Shown here: positions 7,253-15,313 of the stretch, piece by piece | How the letters are laid out: each line of letters starts with the position of its first letter | Numbering within the stretch: position 1 is the first letter of the stretch | Assembly: GCA_017651625.1 (NCBI GenBank) | Contig: JAGCCP010000038.1 | Location: forward strand, 1 to 32,128 | Source of the DNA: Candidatus Ruminimicrobiellum bubulum | GTDB lineage: Bacteria; Elusimicrobiota; Endomicrobiia; Endomicrobiales; Endomicrobiaceae | Direction of reading: 5' to 3' | Length of the DNA: 32,128 nt | The notes under the pieces: generated by a model | The model's database searches: none | Told to the model about the DNA's origin: nothing | Seen by the model: only the letters and a program-made list of their open reading frames with translations | Made by a program: the position numbers and the translations under genes

Positions 7253-8452
7253 TTAGAAACCTATTTGCATTCTTATAGAACCTACGAAAGCGGAATTATC
7301 TGCTCCGTGTTCTTCAGACATTCCACCGCAAAGATTGTTTACATACTGAATGCTTGGTGTAACGGCTAAATAGTCACTTATATTCCAGCTGTAATAAACT
7401 TCTAAATGATCTTCCGCTTTGAAATCTAATCCATAAGCATCTTTTGCTTTATCGGAAACCATCATTTGGCCGAAAGCCAAACCTACAATATCTTCATCAC
7501 CCAAAGCTTTAATTTTTGCTTGTGCACCGATACTCCATGTCTGATTGCAAGGAGAATTATAGTCGCCGTCAAAAGTGCTAATTGCAGAAGAAACAGCATC
7601 ATCTCTTTTCCAACTATATCTTGCAAATACACCGAAAATATCTGAAATTTGTTGATCTATACTAACGCCGAAACCATAATCCGTTGTTTGTTCATCATCT
7701 TCCCATTTTGTACCACCATCAAGTAAACCCCAAGCATAAATTCTGTAATTTCCTTCCATATCTTCTATGAGGCCGGGTTTAAAATTTACTTGTGCTGAAA
7801 CAAAACCATGTCTTGTAATATCATCGTTGTTAATTTCTTCATCAGGACCGATTTCAATTGTGTTTTCTACATTAAGATATTGAGCTGCAACATCTATAAA
7901 ATCGGTTTCATAAACTGCTTTCATACCGATGGCATTATCTCCGAAAGAAATTACCGGTGCATTTCTAAAAATATCACCTAAAAACTGTGATGTTTCATCG
8001 TTTGCATAAGCATTATCATCCAATGATGATGTAGGATCTATAACACCGAATGTCATTCCAAAGCTGTCAGTAAATTTATGTTCAAACCAGGCTTCGGTTA
8101 CAGATACCTGATTTCCGGAATCATCTGCATCTCTGTTAATTCCCGAAAAAGCCGTAAAACGGGTATTTGCATCGCCGCTTCCTGTTTCCAAGTGCAAAAA
8201 AGCTGTGTTGTTATCATCAAACTTTTTTTCAATTTCCAAATCTACGGAGTATGAACCGATTGCAGGTGTTTCATAAAGACCTACATTTGTTGCTTGTGCA
8301 ACATTTGATTTTTGTAAAGTTTGCAAAATCAAAGTTATTCCTCCGTTAATTGAAAGACCTTCCAAAAGACCTTCTGTCTCTGCTGCATAGGCACTTGATA
8401 TGCCTAATGTTAATCCTGCTGCCAAAAATGCTGCTGCTACTACCTTCTTCAT
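7253..8452 (-). CDS. Outer-membrane porin (OprB-like)
   Basis: 399 residues with a clean signal peptide (MKKVVAAAFLAAGLTLGISS, cleavage after AYA at 24). Amphipathic strands follow, and the C-terminus SIRMQIGF carries the terminal Phe used by the outer-membrane barrel assembly machinery. Strand patterns such as SVDLEIEKKFDDNNTAFLHL and VTEAWFEHKFTDSFGMTFG resemble carbohydrate porins of the OprB type, but substrate cannot be read from sequence. It lies 35 nt behind the FeoB-associated Cys-rich gene, with no terminator between them and a good RBS (AAGGAGAG). It is probably the last gene of the feo operon, so a role in passing iron or another metal through the outer membrane is worth considering. 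Confidence 0.8.
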   Translation of the reverse strand: MKKVVAAAFLAAGLTLGISSAYAAETEGLLEGLSINGGITLILQTLQKSNVAQATNVGLYETPAIGSYSVDLEIEKKFDDNNTAFLHLETGSGDANTRFTAFSGINRDADDSGNQVSVTEAWFEHKFTDSFGMTFGVIDPTSSLDDNAYANDETSQFLGDIFRNAPVISFGDNAIGMKAVYETDFIDVAAQYLNVENTIEIGPDEEINNDDITRHGFVSAQVNFKPGLIEDMEGNYRIYAWGLLDGGTKWEDDEQTTDYGFGVSIDQQISDIFGVFARYSWKRDDAVSSAISTFDGDYNSPCNQTWSIGAQAKIKALGDEDIVGLAFGQMMVSDKAKDAYGLDFKAEDHLEVYYSWNISDYLAVTPSIQYVNNLCGGMSEEHGADNSAFVGSIRMQIGF

Positions 8453-8487
8453 CTTTTTCTACTCTCCTTTTTATATTTTTTTGCCAA

Positions 8488-8673
8488 CTATTTTTTGTTT
8501 TTAGATTTTCTCATAAGTTGTGTCATACAACTGTCGCTTTTGGAACAACTTCCGCAATTGTTATCACAACCGCAACCGCAATCGCACTTTCCGCCTTTCA
8601 CCTGCTTAAATATTTTTTTTATAAGAACAAATGCACAAAGTGCCACAATTAATAAAACAAACAATGTTTCCAT
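8488..8673 (-). CDS. FeoB-associated Cys-rich membrane protein
   Basis: 61 residues: one N-terminal membrane helix (about 4-19), a basic stretch, then a Cys cluster (Cys30, 32, 34, 36, 40, 43, 49). This matches the small Cys-rich proteins encoded next to feoB in many anaerobes, thought to assist ferrous iron transport. It follows feoB in the same direction. The start is fixed by GGAGGTAGT directly before the ATG. Confidence 0.85.
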   Translation of the reverse strand: METLFVLLIVALCAFVLIKKIFKQVKGGKCDCGCGCDNNCGSCSKSDSCMTQLMRKSKNKK

Positions 8674-8710
8674 ACTACCTCCAACTGCTTTTTCTTGAAG
8701 GATAGCGGAC

Positions 8711-8775
8711 TAGATGTATAGAGAAACGGAAAAAGCAAAAAAAGATTGTAGTTCTCCATACATCTATACATCGCT
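8711..8775. repeat. Inverted repeat behind feoB, octamer family
   Basis: AGATGTATAGAGAA (8712-8725) and TTCTCCATACATCT (8752-8765) are inverted copies with one mismatch. On the minus strand it begins about 6 nt after the feoB stop. The units GATGTATA and GATGTATG keep the 8-nt period seen at 31019-31042 and in the elements at 7107 and 14077. Confidence 0.6.
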
Positions 8776-8776
8776 C

Positions 8777-10879
8777 CTAGAATCCCAGGAGTTTTCCGCC
8801 CTGATAAACAATGAACGATAACAAATATCCCAAAACGGTCGTCCAAGCAAAAAGTATTATCAGCCATTTTAATCTTGAACCGGCTTCTCTATAGAACACC
8901 GCTATCGCAACTATACAAGGAACATAAATTAAACAGAACATTAAAAATGCTACGGATTTTAACGGACTCCAATCCGGATCGGAAGCAATTTTATCTGCTA
9001 AAGAACCTACTGCTTCTTCATCTTCAACATCTGTTTCACCCATGGAATAAATTGTACCCAACGTACTTACCACAACTTCTTTTGCTGCAAGACCTGCAAT
9101 TAGAGCTATACCCATTTTACCGTCAAAACCGATAGGTTTTATTACAGGTTCTATGAAATGTCCTAATCTTCCGATATAACTTTGATCCATTTGTGCTGCT
9201 GCAACTTCTTCTTCCGAAACTTCGCCTAACTTTTCTTCATCTACTTTAGGGAATGTTAAACCTGCCCAAATAAGAACAGACATTAACAATATAATTGTTC
9301 CGGCTTTTTTAATATACAACCAACCTCTTTCCCACATTTTAAGTAAAAGACCTTTTATTGTAGGAACTCTGTAAGGGGGAAGTTCCATAACAAAATAGCC
9401 CGGTTCACCTTTAAACAATGTTTTCTTAAATACCCATGCGGAAAATAGTGCTATAACTACACTTAATGCATAAAATATGAACATTGTGTTTGCCGCTTGT
9501 GTTGAATTCTTGCTAAAGAATGCCGCTATAAAAAGTGCAAATATAGGAAGTTTTGCACCGCATATCATAAACGGTGTAACAAGAAGTGTAATAATTCTGT
9601 CTTTGGGATTATCTATTGTTCTTGATGCCATCATAGCAGGAACAGCGCAACCGTTAGTTGCAATCAAAAGTGAAGCAAACGATTTTCCGTGCAACCCGAA
9701 CTTTCTCATAACCCTGTCCATAATAAACACTGCTCTTGCCATATATCCTGTATCTTCAAAAAATGCTATGGCAAAGAACATACATATAATTTGCGGAAAG
9801 AATCCCAAAACTCCGCCAACACCGGCGATTATACCGTCTACTATTAATGATTGAAAAACTCCTTCAGGAATTACACCTGTTGCAAAATCAGAAAGCCAAC
9901 CGATACCGGCTTCAAACCAACCTACAATAGGTTCGGATACCGTAAATGCAAATTTAAAAATAATGTACATTACGAGCAAAAATATAGGTACTGACCAAAT
10001 TTTGTTTAAAACAATTTTATCTATTGTTTCCGTAAAATCTTTTTTTGCGGACTTTGATTTTGACAAAACGTCACTGACAACTATTTTTATCCAATCATAA
10101 ATTTTGTCTGCAAAAACAGCTTCAAGATTTTCGTTATGCAAATTGAAGATAGCCTTATTACTTTTTTCTACCTGTTCGATTATTTTTGAAGAAACAGGGG
10201 ATTTTTTAATTTTTTCCAAAGCATAACTTTCTTTTTTTATTAACTCTACAGCCAAAAAGTTAACAGGATACTTTAATACAAGATTTACATCTTCCGATAT
10301 AATCTGACAAATAGTATCTTTTTCTTTATTAATTTCTTTTCCGTAATCTATTGAAACGGATTTTATTGTTTTTTTCTTACTTAGAACATCTGTTACAACT
10401 TTTAATAATTCTTCTGTTCCTTTGTTTTTACTTGCGACTATAGGAACAGCAACTACATTATATTTTTCTTCCAATTTTTTATAATCTATTTTTTGACCTT
10501 TGTTTTCCAAAATATCGGTCATGTTCATTGCAATGATAACAGGGATTTTTAATTCCGATAACTGTGCATACAAATAAAGATTTCTTTCAAGGTTTGAAGA
10601 ATCTACAACATCTATTACAAGCTCCGGCTTTTCTTCAATTAACACATTTCTTGCTACGATTTCATCTTCCGAACTTGCCGATAAACCGTAAATACCGGGC
10701 AAATCTATAATTTGAAGTTCATAACCGTTTTTTGTTACAAATGCTTCTTTTTTTTCTACGGTAACACCGGGATAATTTCCTACATGTTGTCTTAACCCCG
10801 TTATATTGTTAAACAAACTTGATTTTCCACAGTTTGGGTTACCGGCCAAACATATTTTTACTTTTTTTAAACTTTCCAC
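8777..10879 (-). CDS. feoB: Ferrous iron transporter FeoB
   Basis: Inner-membrane Fe(II) uptake protein with an N-terminal G domain. Visible are G1 GNPNCGKS (13-20), G2 Thr40 in YPGVT, G3 DLPG (59-62) and G4 NMTD (119-122). A helical spacer leads to the membrane domain with the conserved segments GVLGFFPQI, FFEDTGYMARAVFIMDR, NGCAVPAMMASRT and FMICGAKLPIF, and a C-terminal helix bundle. The 700-residue length is typical. The start is GTG, with AGAGG 11 nt upstream overlapping the end of feoA; the family N-terminus fits this start. The gap to feoA is only 6 nt, so the genes form an operon. Confidence 0.97.
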   Translation of the reverse strand: MESLKKVKICLAGNPNCGKSSLFNNITGLRQHVGNYPGVTVEKKEAFVTKNGYELQIIDLPGIYGLSASSEDEIVARNVLIEEKPELVIDVVDSSNLERNLYLYAQLSELKIPVIIAMNMTDILENKGQKIDYKKLEEKYNVVAVPIVASKNKGTEELLKVVTDVLSKKKTIKSVSIDYGKEINKEKDTICQIISEDVNLVLKYPVNFLAVELIKKESYALEKIKKSPVSSKIIEQVEKSNKAIFNLHNENLEAVFADKIYDWIKIVVSDVLSKSKSAKKDFTETIDKIVLNKIWSVPIFLLVMYIIFKFAFTVSEPIVGWFEAGIGWLSDFATGVIPEGVFQSLIVDGIIAGVGGVLGFFPQIICMFFAIAFFEDTGYMARAVFIMDRVMRKFGLHGKSFASLLIATNGCAVPAMMASRTIDNPKDRIITLLVTPFMICGAKLPIFALFIAAFFSKNSTQAANTMFIFYALSVVIALFSAWVFKKTLFKGEPGYFVMELPPYRVPTIKGLLLKMWERGWLYIKKAGTIILLMSVLIWAGLTFPKVDEEKLGEVSEEEVAAAQMDQSYIGRLGHFIEPVIKPIGFDGKMGIALIAGLAAKEVVVSTLGTIYSMGETDVEDEEAVGSLADKIASDPDWSPLKSVAFLMFCLIYVPCIVAIAVFYREAGSRLKWLIILFAWTTVLGYLLSFIVYQGGKLLGF

Positions 10880-10885
10880 TTTGTT

Positions 10886-11113
10886 TTATACCTCTTTTAC
10901 CAAAATTTTTGATGCACTATTACTGTCTAATGCAATTTTTCCGCCTTTTAATAAGACGGTTATAAATCCGGACTTCATATCTCTTAAGATTTTTAATTCT
11001 TCACCCGGAACAAACCCTAAATCTATTAGTTTTTTTCTTTCGTCTGTGGCTATATTGTCAAAAGCCAAAAATCTTAAGGATGTATTTTCCTTCCCGTTTA
11101 ATAATGTCATCAT
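10886..11113 (-). CDS. feoA: FeoA-type SH3-like protein (second copy)
   Basis: 75 residues with the FeoA fold pattern: ERKKLIDLGFVPGEELKILR, then ITVLLKGGKIALDSNSASKILV. FeoA proteins are small cytoplasmic partners that modulate FeoB. Its start overlaps the stop of the upstream feoA (TAATG), indicating translational coupling, and feoB begins 6 nt after it. Confidence 0.92.
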   Translation of the reverse strand: MMTLLNGKENTSLRFLAFDNIATDERKKLIDLGFVPGEELKILRDMKSGFITVLLKGGKIALDSNSASKILVKEV

Positions 11114-11343
11114 TAAACCTCCACTAAAATTTGTGAAGCTTCATCTTTTCTGAGACTTAAGTTGTAACCTCTTATTGTTACTTCTATAGGATCTCCCAAA
11201 ACGGATTTTTTTGTTACAACAACTTGTTCTCCTTTCAAGATACCCATAGAAAGTAATTTTTTCGTTAAAACCGAATCAGATGCCGTTATTTTTTTTACTT
11301 TGGCGAGTTGATTCAATTTTAAATTGCTTAAAACCATCTCCAT
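11113..11343 (-). CDS. feoA: FeoA-type SH3-like protein (first copy)
   Basis: 76 residues, diverged from its neighbour but with the same pattern: LTKKLLSMGILKGEQVVVTK and PIEVTIRGYNLSLRKDEASQILVEV. Two tandem feoA genes ahead of feoB are common in anaerobes; the two products may have separate partners. The RBS AGGAGGAG is strong. This is the first gene of the feo operon, with a leader of about 75 nt. Confidence 0.92.
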   Translation of the reverse strand: MEMVLSNLKLNQLAKVKKITASDSVLTKKLLSMGILKGEQVVVTKKSVLGDPIEVTIRGYNLSLRKDEASQILVEV

Positions 11344-11425
11344 TTTTTTCTTTCTCCTCCTGTATTTTTATCATGCTTTTAGTTATTGTTAAATTTATTA
11401 GTCTTATATTATCTTTTTAGTTTTA

Positions 11426-11454
11426 ATTATAAATATTAGTTTTATCTAACTTAA
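11426..11454 (-). promoter_or_regulatory. Candidate feo promoter with possible metal-regulator site
   Basis: On the minus strand TTAAGT (11454-11449), a 17-nt spacer and TATAAT (11431-11426). Within the spacer is a short dyad TTAG-N6-CTAA (11436-11449). Its GTTAGAT word is shared with the DtxR-type gene's own promoter. Iron repression by that regulator is inferred. Confidence 0.45.
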
Positions 11455-11469
11455 AGACCAAAAAAATAT

Positions 11470-11490
11470 AAAGCACCAAGTGCTTTTTTA
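11470..11490 (-). terminator. Terminator after the permease gene
   Basis: Stem AAGCAC/GTGCTT with a 3-nt loop, 20 nt behind the permease stop. On the minus strand the tail atattttttt follows. It separates the regulator-permease unit from the feo operon. Confidence 0.65.
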
Positions 11491-11509
11491 TATAATTACA
11501 AATTATCTT

Positions 11510-12760
11510 TTAAATTCTTCCGCCAAAAGAAAATCCTATCGCTTCCACAGCCGACTTTACTTCTTCATCGGTAGGATTACCGTCAACATAAGCAACACCT
11601 TCACTCAAATTTACATTTACTTCCTTTACCGATTTCAAATTACTTATTACTTTTGTTACATTAGCTTTACAATGGTTACATGTCATCCCGTTAATTTTAA
11701 ATGCAATTTTGTTACCATTATTTTCCATAACTTCCGCCTCTTCTCTGTTTTTTTTGAACAATATTGAATTTGCTAAAAGAGCAAACAATATAAACGAACA
11801 AACAACTTTAAAATAATAAAAACCGCCGTGATGATTATGTGCAGACATACCGAAATTAGAAACATCAAACCAACTTGCAGGCAAAAAGTTGTCCATAATA
11901 AGTCCGCATCCTATCGCGCCTATAACAAGTGTTATTAAATAAATAACAAATGTTTTTTTGCCTAACACTTTACCTATAACCATCATTGAAGCAATGTTTG
12001 CAGCAGGGCCTGCCATAAGTAAAACAAGAGCAGTGCCGGGGCTCATACCTTTCATCATTAACGCTATTGCTATAGGTATGGAACCGGTAGCACAAACATA
12101 CATAGGAATTGCAACTACAAGTATTAACAACATTGTTAATAATGTGTTACCTTTAAATATTGTAAAAAAATTGTCCGGAACAAAATAGGCAATAAGGCCT
12201 GCAATTATTAAACCGAACAAAAGCATTTTACCTATATCTTCCATCATTTCAACATAACCGTACTGAAACACTCTTTTTATTTTTTGGCCGAACGAAAGTT
12301 TTTGTTCTTCTGTGTTTTTTTGAACAGCAACTTTAACAGGTTCTTCTTTTGAAGTAAAAATATTTGTTACAAGACCTGCAAAAATTGAAGTAAAAAATGC
12401 TGCTATCGGACGAATAATTGCAAAAGGAAGTCCCAACAATGAGTATGTTGCAATGATTGAATCTACTCCTGTTTGCGGTGTTGCTATAAGAAAAGAAATA
12501 ACAGAACCTTTTGATGCCCCTTCTTTGTGTAGTGCCATTGCCGTAGGTATTACGCCGCAAGAACATAACGGTAACGGAATACCAAACAACGTTGCATATA
12601 AAACAGATGTCCAATTATTTTTTGATAAATATTTTGAAAAAAGTTGTTGCGGAACGAGAACATGCAATATTCCCGCAAACAAAAAACCAAGCAACAAATA
12701 AAACGACATTTCATTAAATATTGAAAAAATAATAGTTGCTATTTCTTTTAAAAAGTCCAC
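11510..12760 (-). CDS. Permease with C-terminal HMA domain (Cu/Zn efflux type)
   Basis: 416 residues. The N-terminal two thirds are a membrane permease of the ArsP_1/UPF0718 superfamily, with PLCSCGVIPTAMAL and ATPQTGVDSI in the first half and VCATGSIPIAIALM in the second. This pattern matches the SO_0444 family of Cu/Zn efflux transporters. The C-terminus (about 350-416) is a heavy-metal-associated domain with the metal-binding motif GMTCNHC. It is probably an inner-membrane exporter; the metal is uncertain. It lies 15 nt after the DtxR-type gene, probably co-transcribed, and is closed by a terminator before feo. Confidence 0.85.
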   Translation of the reverse strand: MDFLKEIATIIFSIFNEMSFYLLLGFLFAGILHVLVPQQLFSKYLSKNNWTSVLYATLFGIPLPLCSCGVIPTAMALHKEGASKGSVISFLIATPQTGVDSIIATYSLLGLPFAIIRPIAAFFTSIFAGLVTNIFTSKEEPVKVAVQKNTEEQKLSFGQKIKRVFQYGYVEMMEDIGKMLLFGLIIAGLIAYFVPDNFFTIFKGNTLLTMLLILVVAIPMYVCATGSIPIAIALMMKGMSPGTALVLLMAGPAANIASMMVIGKVLGKKTFVIYLITLVIGAIGCGLIMDNFLPASWFDVSNFGMSAHNHHGGFYYFKVVCSFILFALLANSILFKKNREEAEVMENNGNKIAFKINGMTCNHCKANVTKVISNLKSVKEVNVNLSEGVAYVDGNPTDEEVKSAVEAIGFSFGGRI

Positions 12761-12775
12761 TGTATATATTATTCC

Positions 12776-13180
12776 TTACTTATTAGTTTTTTTAGTATTT
12801 TTTTTATCTATTTTACCTATAAAGAATATAAGTTTTGCCAATGTTTCATCGCTTATAGTATGTTCCATTCTGCAAGCATCTTTTAAAGCAATATCTTCAT
12901 CAACACCTAATATTTCAGTAAAAAACTGGACCAAAACATCTTCTTTATGTTGAATATCGTCTGCAATTTGTTTCCCTTCAGGAGTAAGTTCAACATAACC
13001 GTATTTTTCATGAATTATAAGACCTTTATCAGCAAGAACATTTAAAGCAATATTTACACTTGAATTTTTTACATCCAATTTTTTGCTTATATCTTTAACT
13101 CTTGCAATTTTGTTTTTTCTTATGAGCATACCTATCGTTTCCAAATAATTTTCCAAAGATTCGGTAAGTTTTTTGTTCAT
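12776..13180 (-). CDS. DtxR-family metal-dependent repressor, iron-type
   Basis: 134 residues from the chosen ATG. An in-frame ATG 18 nt upstream would place the RBS AAAGGAG inside the gene, so the downstream start is preferred. N-terminal winged helix-turn-helix: LTESLENYLETI, VKDISKKLDVKNSSVNIALN. The dimerisation and metal domain contains ACRMEHTISDE, matching the Cys-x2-Glu-His set of DtxR/IdeR. MntR has Glu where this has Cys. This points to Fe(II) sensing. The Asp8 ligand of MntR is Asn here (SLENYLE). There is no C-terminal SH3-like domain. A perfect inverted repeat over its own promoter suggests autoregulation. Confidence 0.88.
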   Translation of the reverse strand: MNKKLTESLENYLETIGMLIRKNKIARVKDISKKLDVKNSSVNIALNVLADKGLIIHEKYGYVELTPEGKQIADDIQHKEDVLVQFFTEILGVDEDIALKDACRMEHTISDETLAKLIFFIGKIDKKNTKKTNK

Positions 13181-13222
13181 AAAATCTCCTTTAAACAAAT
13201 AAAACTTTTTTAGTTTTTATTG

Positions 13223-13264
13223 AAAATGTTATACTAATCTAACATTTTAATAATTATTTGTCAA
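13223..13264 (-). promoter_or_regulatory. Promoter and operator of the DtxR-type gene
   Basis: TTGACA (13264-13259), a 17-nt spacer and TAGATT (13241-13236). The -10 lies between the 9-bp perfect inverted arms AAAATGTTA (13223-13231) and TAACATTTT (13240-13248). A repressor bound there would block polymerase. Confidence 0.65.
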
Positions 13265-13293
13265 GTATCTTGTATAATCGGTAAAAATAAAAT

Positions 13294-13323
13294 TTGCAAA
13301 GGATAATTGTTTTTTGTTAAAAT
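13294..13323 (+). promoter_or_regulatory. tRNA-Pro promoter
   Basis: TTGCAA (13294-13299), an 18-nt spacer and TAAAAT (13318-13323), placing transcription start about 8 nt ahead of the mature tRNA 5' end. Confidence 0.6.
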
Positions 13324-13337
13324 ACACAAATGTAAAT

Positions 13338-13411
13338 CGGGGCGTGGCGCAGGTGGCTAGCGCACTCCCTTGGGGTGGGAGAGGTCGCTGGTTCAAATCC
13401 AGTCGCCCCGA
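13338..13411 (+). tRNA. tRNA-Pro (GGG)
   Basis: 74-nt cloverleaf: acceptor CGGGGCG/CGCCCCG, D stem GCGC/GCGC, anticodon stem CTCCC/GGGAG with loop TTGGGGT, T stem GCTGG/CCAGT with loop TTCAAAT, discriminator A. Bases 34-36 are GGG, reading CCC and CCU. No CCA is encoded. It is on the + strand inside a long minus-strand block and has its own promoter and terminator. Confidence 0.95.
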
Positions 13412-13454
13412 TTTTTATAAAATTTGTTAAAGATAACATATTTGAAAACATAAT

Positions 13455-13491
13455 AAAAAAACAACGGACTTAAATATCCGTTGCTTTTTTT
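13455..13491. terminator. Bidirectional terminator between tRNA-Pro and reverse rubrerythrin
   Basis: Stem CAACGGA/TCCGTTG (13462-13468 and 13477-13483) with an A-run before and a T-run after. It can stop the tRNA (+) and the rubrerythrin transcript (-). Confidence 0.85.
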
Positions 13492-13510
13492 ATGAAATTT
13501 TAAAATATTA

Positions 13511-14056
13511 TTATTTTTTAAAATATCTCTTTAACAAACCGTCAAAACCTTTACCGTGCCTTGCTTCATCTTTTGCCATTTCATGTACTGTATCGTGAAT
13601 TGCATCGTAATTCAATTTCTTTGCTTTTATTGCAATTTCCATTTTGCCTGCACATGCACCATGTTCGGCTTGAGCTCTGAGTTCAAGGTTTTTCTGTGTT
13701 GAATTTGTTACTACTTCACCTAAAAGTTCGGCAAATTTTGCAGCATGTTCCGCTTCTTCAAAAGCATATCTTTTAAAAGCATCTGCAATTTCAGGATAGC
13801 CTTCTCTTTCCGCAACTCTCGACATTGCCAAATACATACCGACTTCTGTGCATTCTCCGTTGAAATTTGCTCTTAAACCTTCAACGATTTCTTTATCTTC
13901 AACTTGTCCGTCACCTACTTTGTGTTCGGTTGCATAAGTTTTTTCACCTTCAACTATAGCTTCAAGTTTATCTGCCGGTGCTCCGCATATAGGGCATTTA
14001 TCCGGTTTTGCACCGTCTTCACTTGTCCAACCGCAAACTTTACATACATATCTCAT
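13511..14056 (-). CDS. Reverse rubrerythrin (N-terminal rubredoxin; peroxidase)
   Basis: 181 residues. A rubredoxin domain comes first (Cys5, Cys8, Cys21, Cys24), then a four-helix diiron domain with [35 protein letters not shown] and [20 protein letters not shown]. This reversed order is that of clostridial revRbr/NADH peroxidase, which reduces H2O2 to water. The start is chosen at [10 protein letters not shown] because GGAGG stands 7 nt upstream. A longer in-frame reading would run into the repeat element at 14077. It follows rubrerythrin across that element. Confidence 0.93.
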   Translation of the reverse strand: MRYVCKVCGWTSEDGAKPDKCPICGAPADKLEAIVEGEKTYATEHKVGDGQVEDKEIVEGLRANFNGECTEVGMYLAMSRVAEREGYPEIADAFKRYAFEEAEHAAKFAELLGEVVTNSTQKNLELRAQAEHGACAGKMEIAIKAKKLNYDAIHDTVHEMAKDEARHGKGFDGLLKRYFKK

Positions 14057-14076
14057 TTTAATACCTCCGTGATTTT

Positions 14077-14220
14077 GAAGATTGGATGATTTGAGGATTG
14101 GAAGATTGGATGTTAAATTGTAAAATTTGCTTTGCAAATTTTATTGTTATTTAAAATTCCGCTTTACTTCTAATCTTCTATCCTTCCATACTTCTATTCT
14201 TTCAAAATTGCTTTGCAATT
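14077..14220. repeat. Palindromic 3'-end element with 8-bp tandem repeat (copy 2)
   Basis: Same layout as 7107-7252. Left octamers (GAAGATTG, GATGATTT, GAGGATTG, GAAGATTG from 14077), then the central palindrome AAATTTGCTTTGCAAATTT (about 14122-14141). The right arm carries the octamer on the other strand (about 14167-14203), followed by AAAATTGCTTTGCAATTTT, which overlaps the rubrerythrin stop codon. It fills the gap between the two rubrerythrin genes. Confidence 0.7.
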
Positions 14221-14796
14221 TTAATAATTTTCTACAAAAAGTTCCTGATATGATCTTGGATGATTGCATGCAGGGCATTTCTCTGCAGCTTCTTTAGATT
14301 CATAAACATAACCGCAGTTTCTGCATTTCCATTTTACAACACCGTCTTTCGTGAATACTTTTTCGTATTTAATATTGTCTAAAAGTTTTCTGTATCTTTG
14401 TTCGTGTGCTTTTTCAACTAATGCAATATATTTGAAACAGTCTGCAATTTCCTGAAAACCTTCTTCTTCGGCAATTCTTGCAAATTCCGGATATGCTTTT
14501 GTCCATTCTTCATTTTCACCGTCTGCTGCGGCTTCAAGATTTTGTACGGTTGTACCGATTATTCCTGCAGGAAAACTTGCTGTAATTTCCGCGGTTCCTC
14601 CTTCCAAAAATTTGAAAAACTTTTTAGCATGTTCTTTTTCGTTATCTGCTGTTTCCAAAAAAAGTGCGGATATTTGTTCGTATCCTTCTTTTTTTGCAAC
14701 CGAAGCATAAAATGTGTATCTGTTTCTTGCTTGTGATTCACCTGCAAAAGACTGCAACAAATTTTTTTCAGTTCTTGTTCCTTTTAAACTTTTCAT
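14221..14796 (-). CDS. rbr: Rubrerythrin
   Basis: 191 residues in the usual order: a diiron ferritin-like domain ([36 protein letters not shown]) and a C-terminal rubredoxin domain (CRNCGYVY...CPACNHP). Reduces hydrogen peroxide in the cytoplasm using rubredoxin-type electron donors. Two ATGs lie close together; the second (MKSLKGT) is chosen because GGGG stands 8 nt upstream and it matches family N-termini. It follows the superoxide reductase, whose product H2O2 it would remove. Confidence 0.95.
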   Translation of the reverse strand: MKSLKGTRTEKNLLQSFAGESQARNRYTFYASVAKKEGYEQISALFLETADNEKEHAKKFFKFLEGGTAEITASFPAGIIGTTVQNLEAAADGENEEWTKAYPEFARIAEEEGFQEIADCFKYIALVEKAHEQRYRKLLDNIKYEKVFTKDGVVKWKCRNCGYVYESKEAAEKCPACNHPRSYQELFVENY

Positions 14797-14823
14797 AAGC
14801 ATTTCCCCTTTTAAATATTAATT

Positions 14824-14868
14824 ATTATATTAAGCTCTAATCTACTAAACAAATATGAGTTTTGTCAA
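14824..14868 (-). promoter_or_regulatory. Candidate rubrerythrin promoter region
   Basis: Two overlapping possibilities on the minus strand: TTGACA (14868-14863), 18 nt, TAGATT (14844-14839); and TTGTTT (14852-14847), 17 nt, TATAAT (14829-14824). The TTGACA...TAGATTAG arrangement also occurs at the DtxR-type gene. Confidence 0.45.
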
Positions 14869-14878
14869 ATGAAAAATA

Positions 14879-15304
14879 CTATATTTCAGTTATCCAATCC
14901 CCATGAATATTACAATGTTCTATAACGGATATTTTTTTACCTTTGGAGTTTAAAGAAATTGAGCCTTCGGGTTTTAAATTATGTGTTAAAGCTATTCCGC
15001 CTATATATTCATTATCCGCATAGAACATTATGTTTGTAATATAGTGTTCCGGCATCATAGGATGTTCAAGTTCACCGACTTTTACTTTTATTTCTTGGAT
15101 ATTTTCATTTATATTGTTTACAGAAATAACCGGAAGATGCTTTTTGTGGCTTTCACCGGTTGTTACAATATCTTCTTTTGTTTTTAATGCATCATCTTTT
15201 AGGTTAAATGCTTTTGAACTTGCATTACAAACAGGGCACTTTTCGGGTGCTGTATCCTTTAAATGAATATAACCGCATACGGAACAAACCAATGCTTTTT
15301 TCAT
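14879..15304 (-). CDS. Superoxide reductase with N-terminal rubredoxin-like domain
   Basis: 141 residues. The N-terminal zinc/iron knuckle has Cys7, Cys10, Cys23 and Cys26. The C-terminal domain is a desulfoferrodoxin/neelaredoxin fold with catalytic Glu51 and centre ligands His56 (ESHKKHLP), His81 and His87 (EHPMMPEHYI), Cys131 and His134 (EHCNIHG). It reduces superoxide to H2O2 without making O2. The N-terminal domain has the wide Cys spacing of rubredoxin (12 residues between the pairs) rather than the short desulforedoxin arrangement. Only 9 nt separate it from the flavodiiron gene; the RBS is TAGGAG. Confidence 0.9.
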   Translation of the reverse strand: MKKALVCSVCGYIHLKDTAPEKCPVCNASSKAFNLKDDALKTKEDIVTTGESHKKHLPVISVNNINENIQEIKVKVGELEHPMMPEHYITNIMFYADNEYIGGIALTHNLKPEGSISLNSKGKKISVIEHCNIHGDWITEI

Positions 15305-15313
15305 GATTTTCTC

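Noticed and set aside
7253-8452. Confident assignment as a carbohydrate porin
   Set aside because: The barrel nature is clear, but substrate is not readable, and the operon context points to iron as much as to sugar.
14057-14137. N-terminal extension of reverse rubrerythrin
   Set aside because: The extension is encoded by the octamer repeat and lacks an RBS. The ATG at 14056 has GGAGG at the right distance and begins a proper rubredoxin domain.
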